From positions 682,001 through 746,000 of the forward strand of contig NZ_LLWP01000001.1 of the NCBI RefSeq assembly GCF_001412215.1: 64,000 nucleotides of DNA. Direction: 5' to 3'. The notes beneath the pieces were generated by a model. It worked only from the letters and a program-made list of their open reading frames with translations. It ran no database searches and had not been told where the DNA came from. A program made the position numbers and the translations under genes. Of this stretch, positions 9,386-18,258 are shown piece after piece. Within the stretch, counting starts at the first letter, position 1; each line of letters starts with the position of its first letter. This stretch comes from Pedobacter sp. Hv1 (GTDB taxonomy: Bacteria; Bacteroidota; Bacteroidia; Sphingobacteriales; Sphingobacteriaceae).

Positions 9386-9421
9386 ATCTGTTTAGGGCAT
9401 TTTCGTGCATCCTAAACAGAT
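9386..9421 (-). terminator. Terminator-like hairpin between rpmD and rplO
   Basis: A perfect 11-bp stem (atctgtttagg / cctaaacagat) with a 14-base loop. On the minus strand it is followed by TTTTTATTTATTTATC. This resembles an intrinsic terminator inside the spc section, ahead of rplO and secY. No consensus promoter was found between it and rplO, so readthrough must occur. Confidence 0.6.
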
Positions 9422-9429
9422 CTTAATAA

Positions 9430-9609
9430 TTAAATAGTCTCTATAGCTACTAAGTGATTAACTTTTCTTACCATCCCAATAATGGCAGCGTTAGCCTCAA
9501 CTTCTACACTTTGGTTCATTTTAGTTAAACCTAAAGCTTTCATTGTTCTTTTTTGGCGTTCGCTTCTATCGATAATGCTTTTTACTTGGGTAATTTTAAT
9601 TTTAGCCAT
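9430..9609 (-). CDS. rpmD: 50S ribosomal protein L30 (uL30)
   Basis: A 59-residue protein starting MAKIKITQVKSIIDRSERQK and ending VNHLVAIETI, the normal bacterial uL30 length and order. Signature positions 'TMKALGLTKMNQSV' are present. The ATG at 9607-9609 is 4 bases after the rpsE stop, so the two are translationally close. Confidence 0.94.
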   Translation of the reverse strand: MAKIKITQVKSIIDRSERQKRTMKALGLTKMNQSVEVEANAAIIGMVRKVNHLVAIETI

Positions 9610-9613
9610 GATA

Positions 9614-10132
9614 TTATCCGTTAAAAACTTTGTTTAAATCCACACCACGGTGCTGTGCTACTGTATAAGCATCACGCATTTTAGTTAAAGCATCTACTGT
9701 TGCTTTTACCACGTTGTGTGGGTTTGATGAACCTTTTGACTTTGCCAATACGTTGTGTATACCAGCACTCTCTAATACGGCACGCATTGCACCACCAGCA
9801 ATTACACCGGTACCTACTGCTGCAGGTTTGATTAAAACAAAACCTCCAGAGAACTTACCAATTTGCTCATGCGGTACAGTACCGTGCAAGATAGGAACTT
9901 TTACTAAGTTCTTCTTTGCATCGTCGATACCTTTTGCAATTGCTTCAGTAACCTCTTTTGCTTTACCTAAACCATAACCAACAACACCTTGCTCATCTCC
10001 AACAACTACGATAGCTGAGAAGCTGAAGGTACGGCCACCTTTGGTTACTTTGGCAACACGTTGTATGCTAACTAAACGATCTTTCAATTCGATTTCGCTA
10101 GTCTTTACTCTTTTTATATTGATAGTTGACAT
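9614..10132 (-). CDS. rpsE: 30S ribosomal protein S5 (uS5)
   Basis: A 172-residue protein at the mRNA entrance that contributes to decoding fidelity. The N-terminal dsRBD-like domain ('[20 protein letters not shown]') and the C-terminal domain ('[20 protein letters not shown]') are complete. It follows rplR by 18 bases. Confidence 0.97.
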   Translation of the reverse strand: MSTINIKRVKTSEIELKDRLVSIQRVAKVTKGGRTFSFSAIVVVGDEQGVVGYGLGKAKEVTEAIAKGIDDAKKNLVKVPILHGTVPHEQIGKFSGGFVLIKPAAVGTGVIAGGAMRAVLESAGIHNVLAKSKGSSNPHNVVKATVDALTKMRDAYTVAQHRGVDLNKVFNG

Positions 10133-10150
10133 CTTATCCTATTTCTTAGA

Positions 10151-10504
10151 TTAAAATACTAAACCAGCTTCGCGAGCACCATCTGCCAACGATTTAACAC
10201 GACCATGGTATAAGTAACCATTTCTGTCGAAAACAACTTCTTTAACACCAGCTGCGATTGCTTTTTCAGCAATTAACTTGCCTACTGCGGTCGACTGATC
10301 AGATTTGTTTCCTTTACCAGTAAAATCTTTAGATAAAGATGATGCTGAAACTATTGTATTACCAGTTACATCGTTAATGATTTGAGCATAAATACCTTTA
10401 TTGCTTCTATAAACTGATAAACGTGGACGGCTCTCAGAACCAGTAAGTCTTTTTCTGATACCTTTTTTGATACGATCTCTACGAGATAATTTTTTTCCTG
10501 CCAT
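10151..10504 (-). CDS. rplR: 50S ribosomal protein L18 (uL18)
   Basis: A 117-residue 5S rRNA-binding protein of the central protuberance. The basic N-terminus ([17 protein letters not shown]) and the motif '[18 protein letters not shown]' are typical, as is the ending '[17 protein letters not shown]'. It starts 5 bases after the rplF stop. Confidence 0.97.
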   Translation of the reverse strand: MAGKKLSRRDRIKKGIRKRLTGSESRPRLSVYRSNKGIYAQIINDVTGNTIVSASSLSKDFTGKGNKSDQSTAVGKLIAEKAIAAGVKEVVFDRNGYLYHGRVKSLADGAREAGLVF

Positions 10505-10509
10505 TTTAA

Positions 10510-11067
10510 TTATTTTTTAGAAGCTGATTTACCTGCTTTTCTTCTTAACACTTCACCAACAAACTTGATACCTTTACCTTTATACGGCTCTGGTGTACGT
10601 AACGAACGGATTTTCGCTGCTACTTGGCCAATCAATTGTTTATCGATACTCTCTAAAATGATTTTAGGAGTTTGACCTTTTTCAGATGTGGTGGTTACTT
10701 TAATTTCTTCCGGCAATTGGAACACATAATGGTGAGAATAACCTAAAACTAGATCCAAAGTATTACCTTGGTTAGTAGCACGGTAACCCACACCTACTAA
10801 TTCTTGTTCTATTTTATAACCATCTGTTACACCAACAACCATATTATTGATTAAAGAACGATATAAACCATGTAAGGCTTTATGTCTTTTTTGCTCAGTT
10901 GGACGGTTTACTGTAAGTACACCATCTTCTTGGCTTATAATAATATCAGCGTCTACCGCTTGAGTTAATTCTCCTTTAGGACCTTTAACAGTAACTACGT
11001 TATCTTTTGATACAGTAACAGTTACACTTGCAGGTACATTAATCGGGTTCTTTCCTATTCTTGACAT
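10510..11067 (-). CDS. rplF: 50S ribosomal protein L6 (uL6), with strong Shine-Dalgarno
   Basis: A 185-residue protein near the GTPase-associated centre with two L6 domains (about 1-80 and 85-175). The signature '[20 protein letters not shown]' is present. Unusually for this phylum, the start is preceded on the minus strand by AAAGGAGGA at 11075-11083, with a 7-base spacer to ATG. Confidence 0.97.
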   Translation of the reverse strand: MSRIGKNPINVPASVTVTVSKDNVVTVKGPKGELTQAVDADIIISQEDGVLTVNRPTEQKRHKALHGLYRSLINNMVVGVTDGYKIEQELVGVGYRATNQGNTLDLVLGYSHHYVFQLPEEIKVTTTSEKGQTPKIILESIDKQLIGQVAAKIRSLRTPEPYKGKGIKFVGEVLRRKAGKSASKK

Positions 11068-11074
11068 TGTGCTA

Positions 11075-11083
11075 TCCTCCTTT
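11075..11083 (-). promoter_or_regulatory. Strong Shine-Dalgarno of rplF
   Basis: The minus strand reads AAAGGAGGA, then 7 bases, then the rplF ATG. It is a near-perfect anti-SD match in a lineage where most starts have none. Confidence 0.8.
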
Positions 11084-11085
11084 AA

Positions 11086-11484
11086 TTAATAAACGTGACA
11101 CAATACCTCACCGCCAATGTTTAATTTGGCTGCTTCTTTATCAGTCATTACACCTTTAGAAGTAGATAAGATTGCGATACCTAAACCATTCAATACTCTT
11201 GGCATGTTTTCTACACCTGCATATTGTCTTAAACCTGGTTTGCTGATACGGGTTAACGTACGGATAGCAGAGATTTTAGTAATTGCATTGTACTTTAAAG
11301 CGATTTTGATTACGCCTTGTGCATTAGTGTCTTCAAACTTGTAGTTTGCGATGTAACCTTTATCAAAAAGAACTTTTGTAATTTCTTTTTTCAGGTTTGA
11401 TGCAGGAATCTCAACGATTCTGTGATTTGCCTTAATGGCATTTCTTACCCTTGTAAGGTAATCTGCTATTGGATCTGTATTCAT
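11086..11484 (-). CDS. rpsH: 30S ribosomal protein S8 (uS8)
   Basis: A 132-residue primary 16S rRNA-binding protein. The C-terminal 'TSKGVMTDKEAAKLNIGGEV' signature matches the family. In E. coli S8 represses the spc operon by binding an mRNA mimic of its rRNA site. Here rpsH has its own consensus promoter and a structured leader in the 157-base gap behind rpsN, which makes it the first gene of a sub-operon. Confidence 0.97.
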   Translation of the reverse strand: MNTDPIADYLTRVRNAIKANHRIVEIPASNLKKEITKVLFDKGYIANYKFEDTNAQGVIKIALKYNAITKISAIRTLTRISKPGLRQYAGVENMPRVLNGLGIAILSTSKGVMTDKEAAKLNIGGEVLCHVY

Positions 11485-11498
11485 TATTATTGATTTGT

Positions 11499-11541
11499 GA
11501 TAGTGGTTTCCTTCCGTTACCCAACGGTGGGACCTGCTATC
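11499..11541 (-). ncRNA. Structured 5' leader of rpsH (candidate S8 autoregulatory element)
   Basis: The minus-strand RNA folds by hand into one irregular stem. From outside in: GAUAG/CUAUC, a CA versus A internal loop, GGU/ACC, a two-A bulge, CC/GG, a CA versus AA internal loop, and CCGUU/AACGG closed by GGGU. It lies between the promoter and the rpsH start. The bulged-A architecture recalls r-protein binding sites; binding by S8 is inference. Confidence 0.5.
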
Positions 11542-11595
11542 GGTTAAAATTCTAATTCTTGTTATATACTAATGAGCTATAAGCTGTAAGGGCTG

Positions 11596-11627
11596 CAAAA
11601 GTACAACTTACAACTTATAACTCAAAA
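11596..11627 (-). promoter_or_regulatory. Internal promoter upstream of rpsH
   Basis: On the minus strand TTTTG is followed by 19 bases and then TACTTTTG, matching the Bacteroidota sigma-A consensus TTG-N19-TAnnTTTG exactly. CAGCCCTT follows the -7 box. The position within the rpsN-rpsH gap defines a sub-operon starting at rpsH. Confidence 0.78.
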
Positions 11628-11641
11628 TTATAACTTCTTTA

Positions 11642-11911
11642 TTACCAGCTAGCTTTTCTAACTCCAGGAATTTTTCCTGCTAAAGCCATATCGCGGAATA
11701 AAACCCTTGAGATACCAAAGGTACGCATGTATCCACGAGGACGACCAGTTAACTTACAACGGTTGTGTAAACGTACAGCCGATGAGTTTTTTGGTAACTT
11801 GTCTAATCCTTCGTAATCACCTGCAGCTTTCAATTCTGCACGTTTGTCTGCATATTTAGCAACCAATTTTTGGCGCTTAATTTCGCGAGCTTTTACACCT
11901 TCTTTTGCCAT
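11642..11911 (-). CDS. rpsN: 30S ribosomal protein S14 (uS14), zinc-free form
   Basis: An 89-residue protein of the 30S head. The C-terminal '[20 protein letters not shown]' signature is present with a single Cys and no CxxC pairs, so it does not bind zinc. It starts at the base where rplE ends (one shared base), so translation is probably coupled. A large gap with a promoter follows. Confidence 0.96.
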   Translation of the reverse strand: MAKEGVKAREIKRQKLVAKYADKRAELKAAGDYEGLDKLPKNSSAVRLHNRCKLTGRPRGYMRTFGISRVLFRDMALAGKIPGVRKASW

Positions 11912-12477
11912 TATTGCTCTGTTTTTTGATTTTTAAATGGTAATCCAAATTGTTTTAAAAGTTCCAATGCTTCAACATCAGTGGTAGCAGAAGTTACAAA
12001 TGTAATGTCCATACCTAAAATCTTGCTGATTTTATCGATGTTGATCTCTGGGAAAATGATTTGCTCAGTAACACCTAAAGTGTAGTTACCTTTTCCATCA
12101 AATCCTTTATCATTGATACCTTTGAAATCGCGGATACGAGGCAAAGCTACAGAAATTAATCGGTCTAAAAACTCATACATGTTATTGTCACGTAAAGTTA
12201 CTCTTACACCAACTGGCATACCTTTACGTAATTTGAAGTTTGAGATATCTTTTTTCGATTTTGCACCTACTGCTTGCTGACCTGCAATGGTTGTCATTTC
12301 TAAGATAGAGCTATCCATAACTTTTTTGTCAGTTACAGAATAACGGCCAACACCTTGGTTGATGGCAATTTTCTCTAATTTAGGAACCTGCATAATGCTT
12401 TTGTAATTGAACTTATCTTTAAGAGCAGTTACAATTTCCTCTTTATATTTACTTTTTAATCTTGGTACGTATGCCAT
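11911..12477 (-). CDS. rplE: 50S ribosomal protein L5 (uL5)
   Basis: A 188-residue 5S rRNA-binding protein of the central protuberance that contacts P-site tRNA. Conserved motifs include '[20 protein letters not shown]', '[15 protein letters not shown]' and '[11 protein letters not shown]'. Its ATG overlaps the rplX stop by one base. A GGGGAGGAG stretch within the rplX end could serve as a Shine-Dalgarno, about 8 bases upstream. Confidence 0.97.
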   Translation of the reverse strand: MAYVPRLKSKYKEEIVTALKDKFNYKSIMQVPKLEKIAINQGVGRYSVTDKKVMDSSILEMTTIAGQQAVGAKSKKDISNFKLRKGMPVGVRVTLRDNNMYEFLDRLISVALPRIRDFKGINDKGFDGKGNYTLGVTEQIIFPEINIDKISKILGMDITFVTSATTDVEALELLKQFGLPFKNQKTEQ

Positions 12478-12815
12478 TATTTGATCTCCTCCCCTGATAT
12501 TTTAGCAACTCTAACTAATTTTCCGTCAGCGTTTAATTTACGACCAACACGAGTAGTTTTACCAGATTTTGGATCAACTAATTGTACGTTAGAAATATGA
12601 AGAGCAGCTTCTTTTTTAATTATACCACCATTTGGTGTAGCAGCATTTGGTTTAGTATGTTTTGATACAAGGTTGATACCTTCTACAACAACTCTACTTT
12701 TGGCAACAAGTACTTCTTGTACTTTACCTTGTTGGCCTTTTGAATCGCCAGCTATAACCTTTACTAAATCTCCTTTACGGATTTTTACTTTGGCTTGTGT
12801 TACTTTATTTTTCAT
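12477..12815 (-). CDS. rplX: 50S ribosomal protein L24 (uL24)
   Basis: A 112-residue assembly-initiator protein of the 50S subunit. The KOW motif is at about residues 15-45 ('[20 protein letters not shown]'). It begins one base after the rplN stop. The minus strand has GGAGG followed by 7 bases before the ATG, again an unusually good Shine-Dalgarno. Confidence 0.97.
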   Translation of the reverse strand: MKNKVTQAKVKIRKGDLVKVIAGDSKGQQGKVQEVLVAKSRVVVEGINLVSKHTKPNAATPNGGIIKKEAALHISNVQLVDPKSGKTTRVGRKLNADGKLVRVAKISGEEIK

Positions 12816-12816
12816 A

Positions 12817-13185
12817 TTATAATACCTCCGGTGCTAATGATACAATTTTCATGAATTGTTTTTCACGCAGTTCTCTCGCTACCGGGCCAAAAATACGTGT
12901 ACCACGTGGCTCGTCTTGTGCATTCAACAATACTGCTGCATTATCATCAAAACGAATATAAGAACCATCCTTACGTCTGATTTCTTTTTTAGTTCTTACT
13001 ACAACTGCTTTAGAAACTGTTCCTTTTTTAATGTTACCAGATGGCAAAGCGCTTTTTACAGTAACAACAATTTTGTCACCAATAGAAGCATATCTTTTGC
13101 CAGTTCCACCAAGTACACGGATAACCAATACTTGTTTTGCGCCGCTATTGTCGGCTACGTTTAATCGTGATTCCTGTTGTACCAT
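12817..13185 (-). CDS. rplN: 50S ribosomal protein L14 (uL14)
   Basis: A 122-residue protein at the subunit interface and the RsfS binding face. It begins [20 protein letters not shown] and has the motif 'RDDxNAAVLL'-like '[20 protein letters not shown]'. It lies between rpsQ and rplX with one-base gaps. The opposite strand holds a 102-codon open frame that is only a shadow. Confidence 0.97.
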   Translation of the reverse strand: MVQQESRLNVADNSGAKQVLVIRVLGGTGKRYASIGDKIVVTVKSALPSGNIKKGTVSKAVVVRTKKEIRRKDGSYIRFDDNAAVLLNAQDEPRGTRIFGPVARELREKQFMKIVSLAPEVL

Positions 13186-13186
13186 C

Positions 13187-13441
13187 TTATTTAGCTCTTT
13201 CTAAAATTTGTACTAATCTCCAGTTCTTGTTTTTACTCAGCGGACGAGTCTCTTGTATCAATACCGTATCACCGATACCACATTCGTTTTTCTCGTCATG
13301 AGCCATAAATTTGGTAGTTTTCTTAACAAACTTACCATAGATCGGGTGTTTCACTTTACGCTCAACCGCTACAACAACAGATTTATCCATCTTGTTGCTT
13401 ACCACCAACCCGGTTCTTGTTTTTCTTAATTGTCTTTCCAT
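13187..13441 (-). CDS. rpsQ: 30S ribosomal protein S17 (uS17)
   Basis: An 84-residue OB-fold protein. The start is placed at the ATG at 13439-13441 ([20 protein letters not shown]), which matches the family. The frame is open to 13468, but that start would overlap rpmC and add nine unrelated residues. The signature '[20 protein letters not shown]' is present. Confidence 0.95.
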   Translation of the reverse strand: MERQLRKTRTGLVVSNKMDKSVVVAVERKVKHPIYGKFVKKTTKFMAHDEKNECGIGDTVLIQETRPLSKNKNWRLVQILERAK

Positions 13442-13454
13442 TTCGACTCTAAAG

Positions 13455-13664
13455 TTATTTAGTTTCAATTGCAGACTGAGCTTTAAGCTTAGTCAATTCA
13501 GTGTTTAATCGGGCGATATCTTTTCTTACCTTATTGATACGGGTAGGATTTTCTATAGCCGAAATTGTATGTGCAAATTTTAACTTTACTAAGTTTTCTC
13601 TTTCTTCTGCAATCTTAGCTACTAGTTCTTCTTGTGAAAGCCCTATGATTTCTGAGTTCTTCAT
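13455..13664 (-). CDS. rpmC: 50S ribosomal protein L29 (uL29)
   Basis: A 69-residue two-helix protein near the exit tunnel that helps bind trigger factor and SRP. The signature '[20 protein letters not shown]' is typical. The 72-base gap before it, after rplP, is AT-rich without a clear promoter. Confidence 0.96.
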   Translation of the reverse strand: MKNSEIIGLSQEELVAKIAEERENLVKLKFAHTISAIENPTRINKVRKDIARLNTELTKLKAQSAIETK

Positions 13665-13736
13665 TTTATTATTTTTTATGTTCGGGTCTAGCGGTTATAA
13701 CAACAAGTTATTTACAACATTGATCCCTAAACTTTT

Positions 13737-14159
13737 TTATGCTTCTACGTAATCTCTACGTACTACAAATTTGGTTTGAATTGGTAATTTCTGAGCGGCT
13801 AATCTCAATGCTTCTTTAGCAACTTCTAAAGGCACACCTTCTGCTTCAAAAATTATACGTCCGGGTCTAACAACGGCTACCCAATACTCAGGCGCACCTT
13901 TACCTTTACCCATACGTACCTCAGCTGGTTTTTTAGTTACCGGTTTATCCGGGAATATTCTAATCCAAACTTGACCTTCACGTTTCATGAAACGAGTTAC
14001 CGCAATACGGGCTGCTTCTATCTGGCGACTTGTAATCCAAGTTGCCTCTAAAGATTTAATCCCGAAAGAACCGAATGACAATTCAGCACCACGAGTTGCT
14101 AAACCTTTCATTCTGCCTTTTTGCATCTTTCTGAACTTCGTTCTTTTTGGCTGTAACAT
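13737..14159 (-). CDS. rplP: 50S ribosomal protein L16 (uL16)
   Basis: A 140-residue protein that positions A-site tRNA. It begins [20 protein letters not shown] and has '[20 protein letters not shown]' in the loop that reaches the peptidyl transferase centre. The order rpsC-rplP-rpmC-rpsQ is canonical. Confidence 0.97.
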   Translation of the reverse strand: MLQPKRTKFRKMQKGRMKGLATRGAELSFGSFGIKSLEATWITSRQIEAARIAVTRFMKREGQVWIRIFPDKPVTKKPAEVRMGKGKGAPEYWVAVVRPGRIIFEAEGVPLEVAKEALRLAAQKLPIQTKFVVRRDYVEA

Positions 14160-14194
14160 TTTATTTTAATATTATCGTTAAACGATCTTGTTAA

Positions 14195-15043
14195 CTATTT
14201 GCGTGGACCTCTATTGGCACCACCACCTTTATTATCTCTTCCAGCACCAGCGCCGCCTTGACCCGGACGACCACCGCTATTGCGTTTGTCATTCCTTCTG
14301 TCGCCACCGCCTCTGTTGTCTCTACCACCATCTCTGCCACCAAAAGCACCTTGAGGTCTGTCGCCACCTTTACCTGGAGCATTGCTCGCAGCACCGATGT
14401 TTGGAGAAAGATCACGTTTACCGTAAACTTCACCTTTACAGATCCATACTTTAACACCTATTTTACCATAAGTAGTTAAAGCTTCTGCTAATGCATAGTC
14501 AATGTCTGCACGGAAAGTATGCAAAGGAATTCTTCCTTCTTTATACTGTTCGCTACGAGCCATCTCAGCACCACCTAAACGACCTGAAGTCATTATTTTG
14601 ATACCTTCTGCACCCATACGCATTGTTGATGCGATAGTAGATTTCATTGCTCTACGGAATGAGATTCTAGCCTCAAGTTGTTTTGCAACACCTTCTGCAA
14701 CTAATTGTGCATCAAGCTCTGGGCGTTTAATTTCAAAGATGTTAATTTGAATTTCCTTTTTAGTCAATTTCTTTAACTCTTCTTTGATTTTATCAACCTC
14801 TTGGCCTGCTTTACCGATTACAATACCTGGACGAGCTGTGTGAATAGTAACAGTGATACGTTTTAACGTACGCTCGATTACTACTTTAGCTACACCACCT
14901 TTTGCAATACGTGCAGAAAGATATTTTCTTATTTTTTCGTCCTCAACTAATTTATCAGCATAGTTGTTGCCACCGAACCAGTTAGAATCCCAACCTCTGA
15001 TGATTCCTAACCTGTTACCTATTGGATGTGCTTTTTGTCCCAT
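14195..15043 (-). CDS. rpsC: 30S ribosomal protein S3 (uS3) with Gly/Arg-rich tail
   Basis: A 282-residue protein lining the mRNA entry tunnel. The N-terminal KH-2 domain has '[20 protein letters not shown]' near residue 75. The C-terminal uS3 domain ends near residue 215 ('[11 protein letters not shown]'). After that comes a tail of about 60 residues rich in Gly, Arg, Asn and Asp with RGG- and GGR-like steps. The tail is longer than in most uS3 proteins and may add an RNA-binding surface at the entry site. Open frames on both strands opposite the tail are composition artefacts. Confidence 0.97.
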   Translation of the reverse strand: MGQKAHPIGNRLGIIRGWDSNWFGGNNYADKLVEDEKIRKYLSARIAKGGVAKVVIERTLKRITVTIHTARPGIVIGKAGQEVDKIKEELKKLTKKEIQINIFEIKRPELDAQLVAEGVAKQLEARISFRRAMKSTIASTMRMGAEGIKIMTSGRLGGAEMARSEQYKEGRIPLHTFRADIDYALAEALTTYGKIGVKVWICKGEVYGKRDLSPNIGAASNAPGKGGDRPQGAFGGRDGGRDNRGGGDRRNDKRNSGGRPGQGGAGAGRDNKGGGANRGPRK

Positions 15044-15048
15044 TTCTG

Positions 15049-15411
15049 TTAATTAGTTTGAGTTTCAACGTTTTTACTATCTACTACCAAGGTAACATGG
15101 TTTGAACGCTTACGTATTCTGTAACCACGGCCTTGAGGAGCTGGTCTTAATCTTTTTAACTGACGACCACCGCCTACCATTATCGTTTTCACGTATAACT
15201 GGTTTTCTTCAGGGCGAGAACCTTCATTTTTAGTTTCCCAATTTTTGATAGCTGATAATAATAGTTTCTCAACTCTTATTGCTGCATCTTTATTGGTAAA
15301 TTTTAAAATATGTAAAGCTTTCTCTACACGCTCACCTCTGATTAGATCTACAACCAAACGCATTTTACGTGGTGAGGTTGGACAATTGTTTAATTTCGCT
15401 ACTGCTTCCAT
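15049..15411 (-). CDS. rplV: 50S ribosomal protein L22 (uL22)
   Basis: A 120-residue protein whose beta-hairpin reaches into the exit tunnel at the macrolide constriction ('[20 protein letters not shown]'). It starts 7 bases after rpsS. Confidence 0.97.
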   Translation of the reverse strand: MEAVAKLNNCPTSPRKMRLVVDLIRGERVEKALHILKFTNKDAAIRVEKLLLSAIKNWETKNEGSRPEENQLYVKTIMVGGGRQLKRLRPAPQGRGYRIRKRSNHVTLVVDSKNVETQTN

Positions 15412-15418
15412 CTCTTAA

Positions 15419-15685
15419 TTATTTTTTCTTATCAGAGTGACCCCTAAATGTTCTGGTTGGAGCAAACTCTCCTAGCTTGTGACCAACCATGTTTTCTGTT
15501 ACGTATACCGGTATAAATTTATTACCGTTATGTACTGCAAATGTATGACCAACAAAATCTGGTGATATCATTGATCTACGAGACCAAGTTTTGATCACAG
15601 ACTTTTTGCCTGAATCATTCATAGAGACTACTTTCTTCTCTACGTTATGGTCAATATAAGGTCCTTTTTTTATCGAACGAGCCAT
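15419..15685 (-). CDS. rpsS: 30S ribosomal protein S19 (uS19)
   Basis: An 88-residue protein of the 30S head. It begins [19 protein letters not shown] and carries '[20 protein letters not shown]' and '[15 protein letters not shown]', all conserved. It shares one base with the rplB stop. Confidence 0.97.
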   Translation of the reverse strand: MARSIKKGPYIDHNVEKKVVSMNDSGKKSVIKTWSRRSMISPDFVGHTFAVHNGNKFIPVYVTENMVGHKLGEFAPTRTFRGHSDKKK

Positions 15686-16509
15686 TATTTCTTCCTTTTC
15701 TCTATGATGAAACGATTTGAGTATTTTTTAAGTGTACGGGTTTTGAAGCCTTTAGAGTAAACTCCGTTTCTTGAACGAGGTTGACCTCCTGAAGAGCGAC
15801 CTTCACCACCACCCATTGGGTGATCTACTGGGTTCATCGCTACTGGACGAGTTCTAGGACGACGACCTAACCAACGGCTACGGCCTGCTTTACCTAATAC
15901 TTCATTAGCGTGATCAGAGTTAGAAACAGCACCAATTGTTGCTAAACAAGTAACTAAGATAGATCTTACTTCACCTGATGGCATTTTAATCGTTGCATAT
16001 TTACCATCTCTAGCTGCAAGCTGTGCATAAGCACCTGCGCTACGTGCCAATTGGGCACCTTTACCAGGATGAATTTCTAAATTGTGTACAATTGATCCCA
16101 AAGGAATATTTGCCAATTTCATCGTGTTACCTACTTCTGGAGTAGCTTTGTCACCCGAAAGCACTGTCTGTCCTACTTGCAATCCCTCAGGAGCAATAAT
16201 GTAACGCTTCTCGCCATCTGCGTAGTGCAATAATGCAATACGAGCGGTACGGTTTGGATCGTATTCAACAGTAGCTACTGTTGCAGGGATATCAAACTTA
16301 TCACGTTTAAAATCAATTAAACGGTAAGATTTTTTGTGACCACCGCCCATGTAGCGCATTGTCATCTTTCCTGTATTGTTACGACCTCCCGATTTCTTAG
16401 AAGATACAACCAATGATTTTTCGGGCTTGGTTGCTGTAATCTCCGTAAAGCTTGCGCCTACCCTAAAACGGGTTCCCGGAGTGACTGGTTTAAATTTTCT
16501 TAAGCCCAT
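15685..16509 (-). CDS. rplB: 50S ribosomal protein L2 (uL2)
   Basis: A 274-residue protein required for subunit association and peptidyl transferase assembly. The C-terminal signature '[19 protein letters not shown]' includes the conserved His. The length is normal and the order rplW-rplB-rpsS canonical. Confidence 0.98.
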   Translation of the reverse strand: MGLRKFKPVTPGTRFRVGASFTEITATKPEKSLVVSSKKSGGRNNTGKMTMRYMGGGHKKSYRLIDFKRDKFDIPATVATVEYDPNRTARIALLHYADGEKRYIIAPEGLQVGQTVLSGDKATPEVGNTMKLANIPLGSIVHNLEIHPGKGAQLARSAGAYAQLAARDGKYATIKMPSGEVRSILVTCLATIGAVSNSDHANEVLGKAGRSRWLGRRPRTRPVAMNPVDHPMGGGEGRSSGGQPRSRNGVYSKGFKTRTLKKYSNRFIIEKRKK

Positions 16510-16532
16510 AGTTATAAATTATTCTATTCTTA

Positions 16533-16823
16533 TTAAATATTCGCGTAATAATCTATTGTTTCGCCATCTTTCAATGTTACAATAGCTTTTTTGTATTTCG
16601 GGCTACGTCCCGATACTAAACCACCTTTAGTGTTTCTAGATTTAACTTTACCTACAACAACCATAGTGTTTAAGGCAACGATGTTAACTCCGTACATTTG
16701 TTCGATGGCCGATTTAATCTGCAACTTGTTAGCTCTGTGGTCTACTCTGAAAGTAAAACGGTTAGCTTTTTCAGTTAATGCAGAAGCTTTTTCGGTTAAT
16801 ATTGGTTTTTGTAAAATTTCCAT
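16533..16823 (-). CDS. rplW: 50S ribosomal protein L23 (uL23)
   Basis: A 96-residue exit-site protein and docking point for trigger factor and SRP. The start is taken at the ATG at 16821-16823 (MEILQKPILTEKASALTEKA), one base after the rplD stop. A start at 16835 would overlap rplD. The ending 'KKAIVTLKDGETIDYYANI' is typical. Confidence 0.96.
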   Translation of the reverse strand: MEILQKPILTEKASALTEKANRFTFRVDHRANKLQIKSAIEQMYGVNIVALNTMVVVGKVKSRNTKGGLVSGRSPKYKKAIVTLKDGETIDYYANI

Positions 16824-16824
16824 A

Positions 16825-17454
16825 TTACTTGGCAAATGCCTCCTCCAATGTTTTAAGCGAATCTGCAGTGAACAAAAGTTTACCTGCGTTTAATACATCG
16901 TATGTATTTAACTGATCTGCAGTAGTAACTTTAGCTTTCTGAATATTTCTGCTTGATAAATAGATATTATTATTTTGTGCAGGCAAAACTAACAATGTTT
17001 TCTCTCCGGCTAAGTTTAATGCATTAACCAAATTGATATAATTTTTAGTTTTAATGGTATCGAAAGTAAAATCTTCTAATACGACTACGTTGTTATCAAT
17101 TGCTTTGTATGATAAAGCTGATTTACGTGCCAATGATTTTAATTTCTTGTTCAATTTAAAACTATAGTCTCTTGGCTGTGGACCAAAAACACGACCACCA
17201 CCATTGAACAATGGAGATTTAATGCTTCCGGCACGTGCACCGCCTGTACCTTTTTGTTTGTATAATTTACGGGTAGAACCTGCAATTTCGTTACGTTGTT
17301 TAGATTTGTGAGTTCCTTGACGTTGGTTAGCCAAATACTGTTTTACATCTAAATAAATCGCGTGGTCGCTTGGTGTGATACCAAATACCGACTCAGGAAG
17401 CTGCACCTTGGCACCTGTCTCTTTTCCTGAAATGTTTATTACTTTAACTTCCAT
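16825..17454 (-). CDS. rplD: 50S ribosomal protein L4 (uL4)
   Basis: A 209-residue protein with a loop in the exit tunnel ('[20 protein letters not shown]', '[20 protein letters not shown]'). In E. coli L4 also represses the S10 operon through its leader. Here it is the second gene behind a structured rplC leader, which makes a similar feedback plausible but unproven. Confidence 0.97.
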   Translation of the reverse strand: MEVKVINISGKETGAKVQLPESVFGITPSDHAIYLDVKQYLANQRQGTHKSKQRNEIAGSTRKLYKQKGTGGARAGSIKSPLFNGGGRVFGPQPRDYSFKLNKKLKSLARKSALSYKAIDNNVVVLEDFTFDTIKTKNYINLVNALNLAGEKTLLVLPAQNNNIYLSSRNIQKAKVTTADQLNTYDVLNAGKLLFTADSLKTLEEAFAK

Positions 17455-17458
17455 CTGC

Positions 17459-18076
17459 TTACTTATCTAAGATTACGTAAGAACCTTTAGCTCCTGGAAT
17501 GGAACCACTAACTACAACTAAGTTTTGCTCAGCATAAACTTTCAAAACTTGTAAGTTTTGAACTTTAACTCTGTCTCCACCAGTTCTTCCAGCCATACGC
17601 ATACCTTTAAATACACGAGCTGGATAAGATGCAGCACCTAATGAACCTGGCGCACGCAATCTGTTGTGCTGACCGTGAGTTTGACCACCCACACCACCAA
17701 AACCATGACGTTTAACAACACCTTGAAAACCCTTACCTTTTGAAGTACCTACAACATCAACAAAATCGCCTTCGTTAAAGATACCTACAGTTACCGTATC
17801 GCCTAAATTTAACGATTCTTCAAACTGTGGAAATTCAACTAATTTACGCTTTGGAGTTGTGTTTGCTTTCGCAAAATGACCCTTTAAAGGCTGAGTAGTG
17901 TTTTTTTCTTTGGCTTCGTCGTATCCCAGTTGAACTGAAACGTAACCATCTTTCTCTTCGGTCTTAACTTGTGTTACAACACAAGGTCCAGCTTCGATCA
18001 CCGTACAAGGAATATTTTTTCCTTCGGCGTCAAAAATGCTGGTCATTCCTACTTTTTTTCCAATAATACCTGACAT
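17459..18076 (-). CDS. rplC: 50S ribosomal protein L3 (uL3)
   Basis: A 205-residue protein near the peptidyl transferase centre. The signature '[20 protein letters not shown]' with the methylated-Gln region '[17 protein letters not shown]' is intact. In most bacteria rpsJ lies directly upstream in one operon. Here rplC is the first gene, with its own promoter and leader, and rpsJ is 6.3 kb away. Confidence 0.98.
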   Translation of the reverse strand: MSGIIGKKVGMTSIFDAEGKNIPCTVIEAGPCVVTQVKTEEKDGYVSVQLGYDEAKEKNTTQPLKGHFAKANTTPKRKLVEFPQFEESLNLGDTVTVGIFNEGDFVDVVGTSKGKGFQGVVKRHGFGGVGGQTHGQHNRLRAPGSLGAASYPARVFKGMRMAGRTGGDRVKVQNLQVLKVYAEQNLVVVSGSIPGAKGSYVILDK

Positions 18077-18094
18077 TTTCTATTTTTAATTTAA

Positions 18095-18139
18095 CACCCA
18101 TCGAAGCAGTAGGGCTTCGTTCAAGGTGGATATACATCC
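18095..18139 (-). ncRNA. Structured 5' leader of rplC
   Basis: In the minus-strand leader, CGAAGC and GCUUCG form a perfect 6-bp stem (18102-18107 with 18114-18119) with a 6-base loop. It is enclosed by CACC/GGUG (18095-18098 with 18125-18128). A small GGAU/AUCC hairpin lies 5' of it (18128-18139). This is a compact candidate r-protein binding element between promoter and start codon. Confidence 0.5.
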
Positions 18140-18153
18140 CCGCTAAGGGACGG

Positions 18154-18184
18154 CAAAAATAGGAAAGAATTCTTAATTTTCAAA
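18154..18184 (-). promoter_or_regulatory. Promoter of the rplC operon
   Basis: The minus strand reads TTTG, 19 bases, then TATTTTTG, an exact match to the Bacteroidota consensus. CCGTCCCTTA follows, closely matching the sequence after the rpsL -7 box. It explains how the S10 section is expressed without rpsJ upstream. Confidence 0.78.
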
Positions 18185-18220
18185 TAGTTAGCTCATTATT
18201 TTTTCAAATAATTGCATTTA

Positions 18221-18248
18221 TTTTTCTAAGGGCCAGCACAATAGCCCT
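18221..18248 (-). terminator. Weak terminator after the DUF1634 gene
   Basis: AGGGC and GCCCT (5 bp, 10-base loop), followed on the minus strand by TTAGAAAAAT. The stem is short, so termination may be partial and some readthrough into rplC is possible. Confidence 0.35.
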
Positions 18249-18258
18249 AAAAGTGGTA

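Noticed and set aside
12856..13164. 102-codon open frame on the plus strand opposite rplN
   Set aside because: It is fully antisense to a conserved ribosomal gene, Cys/Tyr/Asn-rich without family features, and has no promoter.
14188..14479. Several overlapping open frames on both strands opposite the end of rpsC
   Set aside because: They arise from the Gly/Arg-rich, repetitive codons of the uS3 tail and have low-complexity His/Tyr or Thr/Ser-rich translations.
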